Position numbers and translations under genes: made by a program. Source: Malus domestica (lineage: Eukaryota; Streptophyta; Magnoliopsida; Rosales; Rosaceae). Taken from it: 64,000 nucleotides of DNA. Numbering within the stretch: position 1 is the first letter of the stretch; each line of letters opens with the position of its first letter. The notes under the pieces were generated by a model, which saw only the letters and a program-made list of their open reading frames with translations, was not told the origin of the DNA and made no database searches. Below, piece by piece: positions 51,788 to 63,720 of this stretch. The DNA lies in the NCBI RefSeq assembly GCF_042453785.1, contig NC_091673.1, positions 3,293,501 through 3,357,500 on the forward strand, written 5' to 3'.

Positions 51788-51960
51788 CTGCCCTCTTCTT
51801 CTGTCCAATCATTTTCCTATTCTTTTCTATTTATGTGGTCACGGTTAAGTCATGTTAAGACAAAAAATAATAAGAATACAACATATTAACGTAATTTAAT
51901 CGTGACCACAAAAATAAGAAAGAATGAGAATAATATGGAATGAAGAGGACAGACAATCTA
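51788..51960. mobile_element. Foldback MITE family M, copy 2
   Basis: Shorter member: AATTGTCTGCCCTCTTC at the left and GACAGACAATCTAGG at the right, inner GTGGTCACGGTTAAGTCATG pairing with TAATTTAATCGTGACCAC. Confidence 0.75.
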
Positions 51961-52165
51961 GGTCCACTATGGAGATCTTTCACACCATGTTTTAGGTGTC
52001 AGCTAACTATGGCGGTCATTCACACCCTAATTTCCAGGTTAGCCAGCTATGGAGGACCTTCACTCCATGTTCCAAGTGTCAGCCATCTATGGAGGCGCTC
52101 CACCCCATGCTTCAAGCGTCAGCAAACTATGGGACAAGGCCCTTCACTCCATAATTTCAGGTTTT
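51955..52165. repeat. Imperfect tandem repeats of about 40-50 bp
   Basis: Four to five diverged units with CTATGGAGG, CTTCACTCCATG and CAAGTGTCAGC. Confidence 0.65.
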
Positions 52166-52404
52166 AAGAGTTACGTGTCAACCATTTGTAGTGTTTGCAC
52201 TGGCAGAGCCTATCGTGAAAAAGATATAATCTTATATAATCCGAGATAGCTTTTGGTGAAAAAGAAAATTTTACACATAATTTTCATTAATTTTTTAATG
52301 TAATCTACCATATACGTAGACACTAAGCCTAATTATCTTAGTTTAATTGTATAAGATTATACCTTACAATTCATAAGCCATCTTTTTGTCTTTCTCGGCA
52401 TATT

Positions 52405-54857
52405 TGACACACCCTGATCCGAAATGTTCACTTGAACTTCGAATTGAGTTGTGTTGGACGACACATGGAGGGTAACGAAGCCTTAAAGTGTAGTGTAGTG
52501 GAAAAAGAATGTGAATAAATTTAAACCTAAAAGTGCCTAGTCAAAAGAATGTGCGAGTGAGTGGGATTGAACCCATTTCACACGTGATGTCAGAGCATAA
52601 GACAATATAGTAAATAGGATGAGGGTTAAAGCACTGAAGATAACCATCTTCTGAGATTTATCAGAATCCTCGTTTACACATAAGCACAACTACTAAACCT
52701 GGAAGGGCGAAAAACAAAGTTGAGTGGGTCAGCAAAACAACGTTTGTAAGAAAACCTTTATTTTTGAACATAGTAACCCATCGCTGGAAAACAAGTATAG
52801 TTTTCGTAAAACATACTACGTAAGTATGTAAACAAAAGTACAACAACAATATAACCAGAAATATGCCAAATCATGATATATCAAATGCCGCAGTAATATA
52901 ATCATGTGATAAATAAATATAACTAAGTGCTCATCCATCTAAGTTGACACACAAGTTCGTATAGATAATCTCTGACACGAACAGGACTGGGTGTAATCAA
53001 TACATTCTAGTATTACGATCACGTGAAGGCTAGTGCCAAAGCACGGTCACATACGAGTCGAAATTGCCTAATGCAATTTGTGCGATAAGACTAACACCTA
53101 ACTTGGATCCAAGGCGAGCGAACGGTGCAGATGTGAACATACACGTGAAGGTTGGCCCTGGCCCTAGGTTGGGTACTAACGTCGGGGTGCAGCAAGATGA
53201 GCATGTACAAATATGTATAAATGTCACGATAGTAATATCTCAACCATATAGCAGCATTTATCACATTTAATATCACAATAACGATACTTGGCAATATAAG
53301 CATAATAATGGAGTAAATACGCATTTATGGAAACTATAACTATGTATAGGTATAAAAACAAACTGCCCACTCATAAATACACAGTAAATATGAAGCATCT
53401 GATCCTTGCTTGACCCCATGTGCCATCGGGATACGTTTCCCCTATATGTGAAATTACTAATTAACTTAGTTTAATAACACATATACGGAAACTTAAATAA
53501 AACCTCCGTAGATTACCCAAACATAAGGTTTGAATATACAAAATCGATCTACTCGACGTTACAGACCTACACAAATTGACCGCACGGTAACCTAAGGCCG
53601 GACACACCCCCACGTGCCGCCTAGCCCACGGCCACACGTGTGCCCACACGCAGGCCAGTGGCTAACAGATCCGAGGAATATTCTATCATTTCTAACAGAA
53701 TATTCCGTTAAACAATTAACAAAAGTGAATGACGTTACCTGACGCCGTTAGAATATTCCATCAAAGTTGACGGAATATTCCTTGTTTTCTTCGGCGAGTT
53801 TCGCCGGTCGTCACCGTCTGGTTTCATCGAAATCTGGAAATTTTAGCTGGTTTCTAGGTAAAATTTCAAACCTTCAAATCTTCTTCATTTTTCAACTATT
53901 TTTCATAAAATTATATAGAAATGAAGCTTATGAAGAATAGAATCACGTTATACCTTTCAAAGGTCCAAAAAGTGAACAGATGTGGCTTGAAAATGGCTCG
54001 AAAGGTACTGCCAAACTGGAACTTCTCGAAACCTCATGTTTTGTACATCAACTCTTCACCAAAACTAATCTAGGATCTTTAAGAAGTTGAGTAGTAGCTT
54101 TCTCGAGTCCTAAAATGCCGTGACTCGATCTGAAAATCGTCGATCCAGAACTCACCGAGTCAGAGCTTCCGAGTTGGTGAGTCAAACCTCAACCAAATCT
54201 AGATATGGTTACACAGTTGTGTTCGTGGGGTTGAGGGGAGTTCAACGATGTAGGTTACAAGTCACGTTTAGGTGGTTTGGACGTCGGTTGAGAGAGTTGC
54301 AGAGAAAAGGTAAGAGATAGACCTTCGGGAAGAGAGAGAGTAGAGAGAGTAAGGTTTGAGTTGTGATTGATGGGACATAAATGAGAGCATTTCTGATTGG
54401 TTGAGTGAGAGAGGGAAAACAATTGATTGGGTGGTGATGAGGGATTCAAGGAAAAAGCAAAAGTTTGATTGGTGGATGAGATGGGGAACCCGGATCCCTT
54501 TTTTTAGGAATGGGATTGGATTGATGGATTTTCAGATTTTGTACCATTTCAAATGTACAAAATTTGTATCCTTAACAGTGTTTCTAACACTGATATTTTG
54601 TACGAACGTGTACAAAATACCTGTAATTAACGTACTTTAACGGAACATAACTTTTTCGTTACAAATCCGATTCAAGCCTAACATGCGTTCACGCGTTCGT
54701 AGCGACAAGTACTAATTTAGTACGAAACCAGGAAAATGAAACTGAAAACCGAAAACCACATCCACGTCATATTCCAGTTTTTTCCAAAAAGGGTAAAACC
54801 GTCAACTCACACCAACGGAAAAGGAATTACAATGAAAAGTAGGGACGGGTCGTCACA
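52405..54857 (-). mobile_element. Solo Gypsy-type LTR, about 2.45 kb
   Basis: On the minus strand it starts TGTGACGACCCGTCCC and ends CAGGGTGTGTCA. Flanks ATATT (52400-52404) and AAATT (54858-54862) agree in four of five positions. It is the same family as 44748-48579, in the opposite orientation. No coding interior. Confidence 0.75.
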
Positions 54858-54929
54858 AAATTTGTTTCAACTCGTTTAAATTTTAATACGTATTTTTGTT
54901 GGTAAACAAATGGGGCTAAACGTCAAATA

Positions 54930-56735
54930 AAGAAAAACTAAAGCAAAGCATCACAAGGTTTAGAGATTTCAGCAACATTAGACAATAAGAGATGTCGACA
55001 AGAGGCAGGAGCTTAAGTGAAATACATTGGACCAAAAGACTACGGCAAACTCAAGTTAGCCAACTCCTCAACCACAAAATGCATCTCATCATAAACGTGA
55101 CCAACTTCACAATTCCATCTTTGTTTAACAGCTCAAGGCAAGCTTGCACCAACTCACCAAGAGGATGGTTCTCACTCACACCTTGAAGAACTAAATGGGC
55201 AATGAGAACAAAATCAAATTCCTATTTTACACGTATTTGTTTAACAATGAAAAATTTTGGCTCACCGTGTGAAAATTTTATTAGGCTAGCTGATAGTGTA
55301 AAAAAATATTGTATGTTTCTGCATTTATAAAAATTTATATCTTTAAGCTAGCCTACTTGGTGAAGTCTCCGCCCTTATTCACCGTCAGGTGATCTTTTTT
55401 GTCTAATAATGCATTGTTATGTGCAAAATGCATTGCCATGTGCAAAGTATTCTCCACATGATAATGTATTATTAAATCTAAACGTCACATTATAATAAAT
55501 CAGTTATATGTAAGTTGCTTTCGAAAATTATACTAATGAAGAGATGATCGTGCCGCATACGCTTAGGCATGTGGCTCTATTATTTGCCTAGTACTAGTCA
55601 TCAAATTCCAGTCTATTAGAAACCGACTTATTTATTTGAAAAAAAAAAAACGAAGAAGAAGGGGTTGACTGATTTTATTTTTTATTTATTTTTTGTTGAC
55701 ATGCATACTTTATGGGGTCATTTTGATGGGAAAGGATGGGATAGTGATGGTAGCACCTCTTCCGGGTCAATGGTAGAGTCCACTTTACTTGGACTTCTTG
55801 AATCGTTCAACAGGAAACGCTTTTTGGGTCAATGCATGGGAACGATCCATTTTAAAATTGTTTGTAAATTTCTATAAGTAGATAGTAATGACCCAATTAA
55901 ATATTTCCCCTGCACAGATTTACTTGCATTGCACCTAGCAAAGATCAGTTTTTTTGTTTGTCCATCGATCCATATCAAACAAATCAATCATCAGAACCAT
56001 CATAAAATATTTTGTTTTTAGATTGTTGAAGTAATATTAAAAAATATAAAAAAAACATAAGAATTTTAATAATAATAATCATAAAGAAATTCACAACATC
56101 AATTATGTATGAGATTATTATAAACAACTAAAGAGAAAGTTAGAAAAACTGACAAACTTGAAGATTGAGGTTTCCATAAATACAATGTCCTAAAGATAGA
56201 ATTTTGCCCCTACTCTTGATCCGAAGTTGAAGCACTTCAATATTTGGATTCTGGCGAATTTTATATTTTCTATACTCTCAAGACACGACTCGAAATTTGA
56301 CAAACGAAAAATGAGAGAAATAAAGTGAGGAAACCCTATTTCTCAAGAGTAAAAATTAACTCTAATTTTATATCTTTAATGATAATGGTTTCATGGGTTT
56401 ATACAGAACCCATTGTATTGTTTGGCGTAAAAATGCAACTTTGCATCTATACAACCTACACCACTCATCAAACTACACGTCCCAAATTACAAATAATATG
56501 ATGCAACAATTAAGAATAAACAAGATTAATTTTTTCATTCAATATTTTGAAATTAAGTATTATAATATAAATTTTCAACATTGACTTGACTGTTCGTCTA
56601 TCAGTAACAAGTCCACATCTCAACCCAAATACAATGATGTCAAATGAGAAGGGAAAATGAGAAGGAAACTCTGGAGGGTAGAGGGAAGGAAAAGGAGAGA
56701 GAAAAGGAGGAAAAGAGAAAAGGAGGAGGAAAAAG
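54930..56735. repeat. Repeat unit A: RNase H relic plus TIR-gene upstream sequence
   Basis: Starts AATAAAGAAAAACTAAAGC-like, then a minus-strand RNase H relic (54955-55190), a block with GGCTAGCTGATAGTGTAAAA, then 55811-55960, which matches the promoter of the TIR gene at 61155-61311 (ACGCTTTTTGGGTCAATG, TGCATTGCACCTAGCAAA). It ends in a GGGAAGGAAAAGGAG purine tract. No TIR coding part follows. Confidence 0.85.
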
Positions 56736-56737
56736 TA

Positions 56738-57950
56738 GAAATAAAGAAAAACTAAAGCAAAGCATCACAAGGTTTAGAGATTTCAGCAATATTTGACAAT
56801 AAGAGATGTCGACAAAAGGTAGAAGCTTGAGTGAAATACATTGGACTAAAAAAATACGACAAACTCAAGTTCGCCAATTCCTTAGCCATAAAATGCATCT
56901 CATCATAAACGTGATCAAGTTTACAATTCCATCTTTGTTTAACAGTTCAAGGCAAGCCTGCACCAACTCACCGAGAGGATGGTTCTCACTCACACCTTGA
57001 AGAACTATATGGACAATGATCAAAGAACTAAATGGACAATGAGAACAAAATCAAATTCCAATTTTACAAGTATTTGTTTAATAATGAAAATTTTTGGCTC
57101 ACCATGTGAAAATTTTATTAGGCTAGCTGATAGTGTAAAAAAATATTGTATGTTTATGCATTTATAAAAATTTATATCTTTAAGCTAGCCTACTCGGTGA
57201 AGTCTCCGCCCTTATTCACCGTCACGCGATCTTTTTGTCTAATAATGCATTGCCATGTGCAAAGTATTTTCCACATGACAATGTATTATTAAATTTAAAT
57301 GTCACGTTATAGTAAATCAGTTATATATAAGTTGTTTTCGAGAATTATACTAGTGAAGAGCTGACCGTGCCGCATACGCTTAGGCATGTGGCTCTATTAT
57401 TTGCCTTGTACTAGTCATCAAATTCCAGTCTATTAGAAATCGACTTATTTATTTGAAAAAAAAAATTGAAAAAAAAAATGAAGAAGAAGGGGTTGACTGA
57501 TTTTATTTTTTATTTATTTTTTGTTGACATGCATACTTTATGGGGTCATTTTGATGGGAACCTAGGATGCGAGAGTGATGGTAGCACCTTTTCCAGGTCA
57601 ATGGTAGAGTCCACTTCACTTGGACGTCTTGAATCATCCATCAATAACAAGTCCACATCTCAACCCAAAGAGGAATACGATTGTCTGCCTTCCCAATTTT
57701 CATGTCCTCCTGTTTTGTGTAGTCACAGTTAAGTTACGTTAACATTTTATATTATTTTTTATAAAGATAATAAGACAAAAATGAATAGTAATATAAAATG
57801 TTGACGTGGTTTAACCGTGACCACACAAACAGGAGAGCATGGAAGGGCATGGAAAAAGGGAGGGCAGACAATCCTTGTCCAATATAATGATGTCAAAGGA
57901 GAGGGGAAAATGAGAAGGAAACTCTGGAGGGTAGAGGGAAGGAAAAAGGG
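56738..57950. repeat. Repeat unit B, internally deleted
   Basis: Matches unit A from its start to the CTTGGACGTCTTGAATC region (about 57635), then jumps to the AACAAGTCCACATCTCAACC region. The promoter-like block is therefore missing. A family M MITE is inserted at 57669-57882. Confidence 0.82.
57669..57882. mobile_element. Foldback MITE family M, copy 3
   Basis: ATTGTCTGCCTTCCC at the left, GGGAGGGCAGACAATCCTTG at the right, with inner TAACATTTTATATT and ATATAAAATGTTGACG arms. Units A and C have the uninterrupted AACCCAAATA-AATGATG site. Confidence 0.85.
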
Positions 57951-57951
57951 A

Positions 57952-58160
57952 TAAGGATTGTCTGCCTTCCCATTTTCCATGCCCTTCCATGCCCTCCTGT
58001 TTTGTATAGTCACGGTTAAGCCACGTTAACATTTTATATTATTTTTTTATAAAGATAATTATACAAAAATGAATAGTAATATAAAATGTTGACGTGACTT
58101 AACCGTGACCACACAAACAGGAGGGCATGGAAAAAGGGAGGGCGGACAATCCTTGTCTAG
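57952..58160. mobile_element. Foldback MITE family M, copy 4
   Basis: AAGGATTGTCTGCCTTCCC at the left and GGGAGGGCGGACAATCCTTG at the right. It lies in the purine tract that ends unit B, with a possible A-rich duplicated target (AGGAAAAAGG, AGGAAAAGG). Confidence 0.82.
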
Positions 58161-58224
58161 GAAAAGGAGGGAGAAAAGGAGAAAAATAGAAGGGAAAGGT
58201 AGAAATAAAGAAAAACTAAAGCAA

Positions 58225-58465
58225 AGCATTACAAGGTTTAGAGATTTCAGCAACATCTGACAATAAGAGATGTCGACAAGAGGTAGGAGCTTGAGTGAAA
58301 TACATTGGACCAAAAGAATATGACAAACTCAAGTTAGCCAATTCCTCAGCCACAAGATGCATCTCATCATAAACGTGACCAAGTTCACAATTCCATCTTT
58401 GTTTAACAGCTCAAGGTAAGCCTGCACCAACTCACCAAGAGGATGGTTCTCACTCACACCTTGAA
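58225..58465 (-). pseudogene. RNase H C-terminal relic (best of three copies)
   Basis: A minus-strand frame gives NCELGHVYDEMHLVAEELAN, then SLSYSFGP and CRHLLLSDVAE, the tail of a plant RNase H (RVT_3) domain. The preceding part (LVQAYLELLNK) is in another frame. Copies at 54955-55190 and 56770-57000 hold the same segment with more stops. Confidence 0.7.
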
Positions 58466-59126
58466 GAACTATATGGACAATGATCGAAGAACTAAATGGA
58501 CAGTGAGAACAAAATCAAATTCCAATTTTACACGTATTTGTTTAATAATGAAAAATTTTGGCTCACCATGTGAAAATTTTATTAGGCTAGCTGATAGTGT
58601 AAAAAAATATTGTATGTTTATGCATTTATAAAAATTTATATCTTTAAGCTAGCCTACTCGGTGAAGTCTCTGCCCTTATTCACTGACACGTGACATTTTT
58701 TGTCTAATAATGCATTGCCATGTGCAAAGTATTCTCTACATGACAATGTATTATTAAATCAAAACGTCACGTTATAGTAAATCAATTATATGTAAGTTGT
58801 TCTCAAAAATTATACTAGTGATGAGCTGATCGTGCCGCATACGCTTAGGCATGTGGCTCTATTATTTGCCTTGTACTAGTCATCAAATTCCAGTCTATTA
58901 GAAATCGACTTATTTATTTGAAAAAAAAAAACGAAGAAGAAGGGGTTGACTGATTTTATTTTTTATTTATTTTTTATTGACATGCGTACTTTATGGGGTC
59001 ATTTTGATGGGAACCTAGGATGCCATAGTGATGGTAGCACCTTTTCCGGTCAATGGTAGAGTCCACTTCACTTGGACGTCTTGAATCGTTCAACAGGAAA
59101 CGCTTTTTGGGTCAATGCATGGGAAC

Positions 59127-59323
59127 GGAAGAGGATCCTCTCTTGAGCTCGAGATGGGGATGTTCTTGATCACGTAATCTGGGCCGTTCAAATTTAATTC
59201 AACGGTTGCAATTATTATAACTTTTAGAGAACCTTCTGTTTGGAGTCGTTTGATTAAATTTGAATAGTCTGAATTTCGTGATCAGAGGATCCCCATCCTG
59301 AGCTTAGGAGAGGATCCTCTTCC
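59127..59323. mobile_element. Mutator-type MITE, second family, copy 1
   Basis: 197 bp, inverted ends GGAAGAGGATCCTCTC, perfect 9-bp duplication CATGGGAAC (59118-59126, 59324-59332). It is inserted in the promoter-like block of unit C. Confidence 0.92.
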
Positions 59324-59394
59324 CATGGGAACTACCCATTTTAAAATTGTTTGCAAATTTTCCTATAAGTAGATAGTAATGACCTAATTAAATA

Positions 59395-59593
59395 GGATCA
59401 GGATCCTCTCCTGAGCAAATAGAGAAGATCCTTCTAACCGAACCCATCGGGCTGTTCAAACTTTTTCCAACGGCTACAATTATTATAACTTTTAAAGGCC
59501 CCCCATGTTTGTAGCTGTTGGATAAAATTTGAACAGCTTTATGGGCCATGTCAGGAGGATCCTCTCCATTTGCTGAGGAGAGGATCCTGATCC
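59395..59593. mobile_element. Mutator-type MITE, second family, copy 2
   Basis: 199 bp, inverted ends GGATCAGGATCCTCTCC, perfect 9-bp duplication AATTAAATA (59386-59394, 59594-59602). It lies 71 bp from its relative. Confidence 0.92.
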
Positions 59594-60520
59594 AATTAAA
59601 TATTTCCCATGTACAGAGATACTTGCATTGCACCTAGCAAAGATCAGTTTTTTTGTTTGTCCATCGATCCACATCAAACAGATCAATCATCAGAACCATC
59701 CATCCACATCAATGGCTCTTATGATAAAATATTCTATCTTTAGATTGTTGAAGCAATATTAAAAAATATAAAAATAACACAAGAATTTCAATAATAATAA
59801 TAATCATAAAAAAAAATTCACAACATCAATTATGTATGAGATTATTATAAACAACTAAAGAGAAAGTTAGAAAAACTGATAAACTTGAAGATCGAGGCTT
59901 GTATAAATACATTGTCCTAAAGACAAAATTTTGCCCCTACTCTTAATCCGAAGTTGAAGCACTTCAATATTCAGATTCTGACGAATTTTATATTTTCTGT
60001 ACTCTCAAGACACGACTCGAAATTTGACAAACGAAAATTGAGAGAAATAAAGTGAGGAAACCCTATTTCTCAAGAGTAAAAATTAACTCTAATTTGTATC
60101 TTTAATGATAATGGTTTCATGGGTTTATATAGAACCCATTGTGTTGTTTGGCGTAAAAATGCAACTTTGCATCTATGTAACCTACACCACTCATCAAACT
60201 ACACGTCCCAAATTACAAATAATATGATGCAATTCTTTGTATCAGATGCAACACTTAAGAATAAACAAGATTAATTTTTTCATTCAATATTTTGAAATTA
60301 AATATTATAATATTTAATAAATATTATATTATAAATTTTCAACATTGACTTGACTGTTCGTCCATCAATAACAAGTCCACATCTCAACCCAAATATAATG
60401 ATGTCAAAGGAGAGGGGAAAATGAGAAGGAAACTCTGGAGGGTAGAGGGAAGGAAAAGGAGGGAGAAAAGGATAAAAGGAAGGAGAGAAAAGTAGAAAAG
60501 GAAGGAAGAAAATGAGAGGA

Positions 60521-61154
60521 AATGCATAGAAATAAAAAAAATAAAAAATGAAAATCACCTTCATCATTATGTCTACTAATGGAAAAGAGCAAAATGCTCC
60601 CAACTACTCTTGTTTCTTACATTGTAAATTATATTTCGTATAATGAGAAACTAGTATTCTTACACAAGGATGTAGACACAACTTGCCGAATCTTGTTACT
60701 ATACAGCAAGCCTATAACTGCATAATAATTCGATCAACCACCTTAAGTTTAACCATACATGTACCAAGATTCAAGTTTTTCCAAACTTTCCTTATGAAAC
60801 TAATTGAACAGTACAAGTGCCACATTATTATGCGGTTCTATCAAGTTTTAATTTTTATCTTATAACCACATTATCTTTAGGACAATCAATCTTGCAGTTG
60901 AATATATAAACCTTCGAGATGGCGATATTGGAAACGCTAGTTGGTGGGTTGATTGGTAGAAATGGTTCCAACAATTCAAGAATAAGAAATGAGTATTGAG
61001 CAACGATCAAAGTATGTTGTATTTTATCACAAAATATTTTTGTACATATTAGAAGTGCATTTTATCACAAAAAGGTGAGCAACGATCAATATAATTGTAA
61101 TTTATAAAATCACACATAAAACGGGAAGTAATATTTTATTTTTGTTTTCATCTC
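60521..61154. other. Spacer before the TIR gene, no gene seen
   Basis: AT-rich DNA without recognisable features. Confidence 0.4.
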
Positions 61155-61311
61155 TGCCAAAGAAACGCTTTTTGGGTCAATGGATGGGGACGACCCATTT
61201 TATAATTGTTTATAAATGGGAATGACCCAATTACATATTTCCCCTGCTCACAGACATTTGCATTGCACCTAGCAAACACCAGTTTTTTTGTTTGAACATC
61301 GATCCACTTCA
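61155..61311 (+). promoter_or_regulatory. Upstream region of the TIR resistance gene
   Basis: About 155 bp that also occur at 55811-55960 and, split by MITEs, at 59098-59715. Shared blocks include AAACGCTTTTTGGGTCAATG, ATTTCCCCTG and TGCATTGCACCTAGCAAA. A clear TATA box is not obvious. Confidence 0.55.
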
Positions 61312-61823
61312 ATGGCTCTTGTGAGAACATCTCCAGGAACCTCCTCTGATTCCAACACATTTCGGCGTTATCACTACGATGTGTTCTTGAGCTTCAGAGG
61401 CGAAGAAACTCGTAAGACTTTTACGGACCACCTCTACACAGCCTTGAACAATGCAGGATTTCTCACGTTTCGAGACGACGATGAACTCGAGAGAGGAGAA
61501 GACATAAAGCCAGGACTGCAGAAAGCAATCCAGCTGTCACGAACTTCTGTTGTCGTGTTTTCGAAAGATTACGCGTCATCCAGGTGGTGTCTTGATGAGC
61601 TTATGCTGATCCTCGAACGAAATAGGACCACCTCGGACTATGTAGTTTTACCAGTCTTCTACGATGTTGATCCGTCCCACGTGAGGAAGCAGACAGGAAA
61701 TGTTGGAAAAGCATTTGCTAGAAGCCAGAAAAATCAGTCGCCGGAAAAGGTGGAAGGATGGAGGAAGGCACTTGCAGAGATTGCAGACCTAGCAGGCATG
61801 GTCCTACAAAATCAAGCTAACGG
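61312..61823 (+). CDS. TIR-domain exon 1 of a TIR-NBS-LRR-type resistance gene (3' part not seen)
   Basis: Start ATG at 61312 (MALVRTSPG). The TIR domain covers residues about 22-165: YDVFLSFRGEETRKTFTDHL, a BB-loop region FRDDDELERGEDI, SRTSVVVFSKDYASSRWCLD then ELMLIL, FYDVDPSHVRKQTG and WRKALAEIA. The Glu in WCLDEL is the NADase catalytic position of plant TIRs and is kept. The exon ends NG at a donor GG|GTAACT in phase 2, where TNL genes normally splice to NB-ARC; reading through instead gives a stop at 61825-61827 and a 171-aa TIR-only protein. No P-loop or other NB-ARC motif is found in the remaining 2.2 kb, part of which is a transposon. It is either a TNL with a long intron, a truncated gene or a TIR-only gene. 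Confidence 0.88.
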
Positions 61824-61888
61824 GTAACTTTCATTTTCTTATTTTGTCTTCTATTTGTTGTTGTTGACCTCTCTAATAAGATCACAAC

Positions 61889-63555
61889 TAGAGATGGACA
61901 AAATACCCACGGTTACCCGTGTTGTGCTTTGGCCCGTTCGTCAGTGCAGAAGTGAGATTCAGATTATCTCACTAAACTACAGACCCACAGTTGAACAATT
62001 TAAATTACAAGAAATAAAGACACTGAGAAATTTACGAGATTCGGCAAAAACCTGCCTATGTCCTCGGAGATATATTGCTCTTCACTATGAGAATAACTAG
62101 TACAAGATACACTTGAGTTCAATCAACATAACCCAAACCCCAATCCCTTGTACACTCACAGAATTTTCCCAAGAGCCTCACTCTACCCCAAGAGTTTCTC
62201 ACTCTCACTCTTTATTTTCTCTCCTTTGTGTTCTCCTTCGGATGCTCTCTCAATGCATTACTAAATGCACAAATATTGCATCTAGTTATAGTCATACACT
62301 AGCAACTATGCCAACAAACAAGACCAAAAAGTCTTAAGTTCACATGACATAATTATCACCTAGCCTACCTAGCATACACCAAAGTCTATATCTAGTCTAT
62401 AAAGTACAACTATTCTCCATTTGTCATTTAATGCATATAAAATAAAACATGCACAATTGTGTGCAAGCAACCACAAAGTCAAGTCTTGCTTCCAACTTTG
62501 CTTTTGGTAGTCACCATGTCTTCTCTTGAAACAAGACATCCATGCCACAACCGAAAGCCAAACACAAAGTGGCTACTGCCATTTCCCTGTAGCACTCAGA
62601 AAGTTACACTATCAAAATTGTTGCCAACTCATAAGTATATGAGCCAAACACAACAACCCGCCCATTTAAACTTCACGGTTACTGTTATGGGTAACCGTTT
62701 AGATAAATAAACGGTTATGGATATAACCGTTTACCCGTAAAATTTAAATAGATGGTTATGAATATTAATCGCGGTTATAAATGGGTAACCATTTACCCAT
62801 TTATTTTATATATGTAATGTTGAATATTTTAAAAATAAAATTTTATATGTATATGCGGCTATTTGACAGTAGATGGGAAGTTATGTTATTAACCCAACAA
62901 TCACATCTCTTCAATTTGAATGTTGCATCTTTTGAATGTTGCCGATAAGACATGATTCATGGTCAACAAGTGTAATCCTTCTCCTAACCATGTTCTCTGT
63001 CGGACAAAACTTAAATCAATGCTAATATAATGTGGCTCATTATATATATTATGTTAATACTTTACATTATGGGTTAAATAACCCAAGAATACTATCTTCT
63101 AAACAGTTTTCGTAACCCAAGAATACTTAGCAAATATTATATTACTTTCATTGGTAACAGTTAAAAATATCGTCCGTAAACTATTATTTCAATTTTGAAA
63201 TGCTATAAGGACTTAAAAAATTAAAATACGGAAATGTATGAAGAATGTTACCTATAACGGTGTTTAATTGTCAAAAAAAAGAAAATTATGACAATTTTTT
63301 TTTTAATTTTCAAGTTGTTAAAAAACATGTAGATGGGTGAAAATGGGTAATGGCAAAAAAAAAAAGAGAAGATAAACGGGTTAAAAGGGTAAATGGGTAA
63401 ACGGGTATTAAACGGTTACAGTTAAATAGGTATGCGGTTATGGGTATGAGTATAACCGTTTAGGCAATTACCCAACGGATAAACGGTTATGCGGGTATGA
63501 GCATAAACGGTTATGGGTAAATAACCGTGGTTACCCGCCCATCATAACCGTTGCC
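61889..63555. mobile_element. Non-autonomous hAT-like element in TIR-gene intron 1
   Basis: 1667 bp between direct repeats GATCACAAC (61880-61888, 63556-63564), 9 bp or 8 bp if the first G is chance. The left end TAGAGATGGACAAAATACCC is hAT-like. Both subterminal regions (62690-62800, 63330-63550) are packed with ACGGTTATGGGTAACCGTTT-type motifs in both orientations, as hAT transposase binding arrays are. No transposase frame is seen. Confidence 0.78.
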
Positions 63556-63572
63556 GATCACAACCATGGAAG

Positions 63573-63720
63573 AAAATATCGATAATATCGGCGATATATC
63601 GCCGATATTATCGGCTTTTTCCCGAACTGATATTTTAAATGGTATCCAAGGTGTTTTCGTCATAATATCGCGATAATATCGATAATATCGCGATATTATC
63701 GATATTATCGCGAAATTTCG
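63573..63720. repeat. Dense palindromic array of CGATATTATCG motifs
   Basis: Many overlapping copies of CGATAATATCG / CGATATTATCG / GGCGATATATCGCC in about 150 bp, starting 8 bp after the hAT-like element. It probably forms the end of another transposon that continues to the right. Confidence 0.75.

Larger units (their letters stand above)
58198..60520. repeat. Repeat unit C: longest copy, keeps the TIR-gene start codon
   Basis: Colinear with unit A, plus two Mutator-type MITEs. At 59700-59725 it reads ATCCACATCAATGGCTCTTA, like the start of the TIR gene (TTCAATGGCTCTTG), but the sequence diverges at once and no TIR domain follows. Confidence 0.85.

Noticed and set aside
60298..60603. Phe/Pro-rich minus-strand frame of 101 codons
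   Set aside because: Comes from a GGAAGGAAAAGGAG purine tract at the end of unit C.
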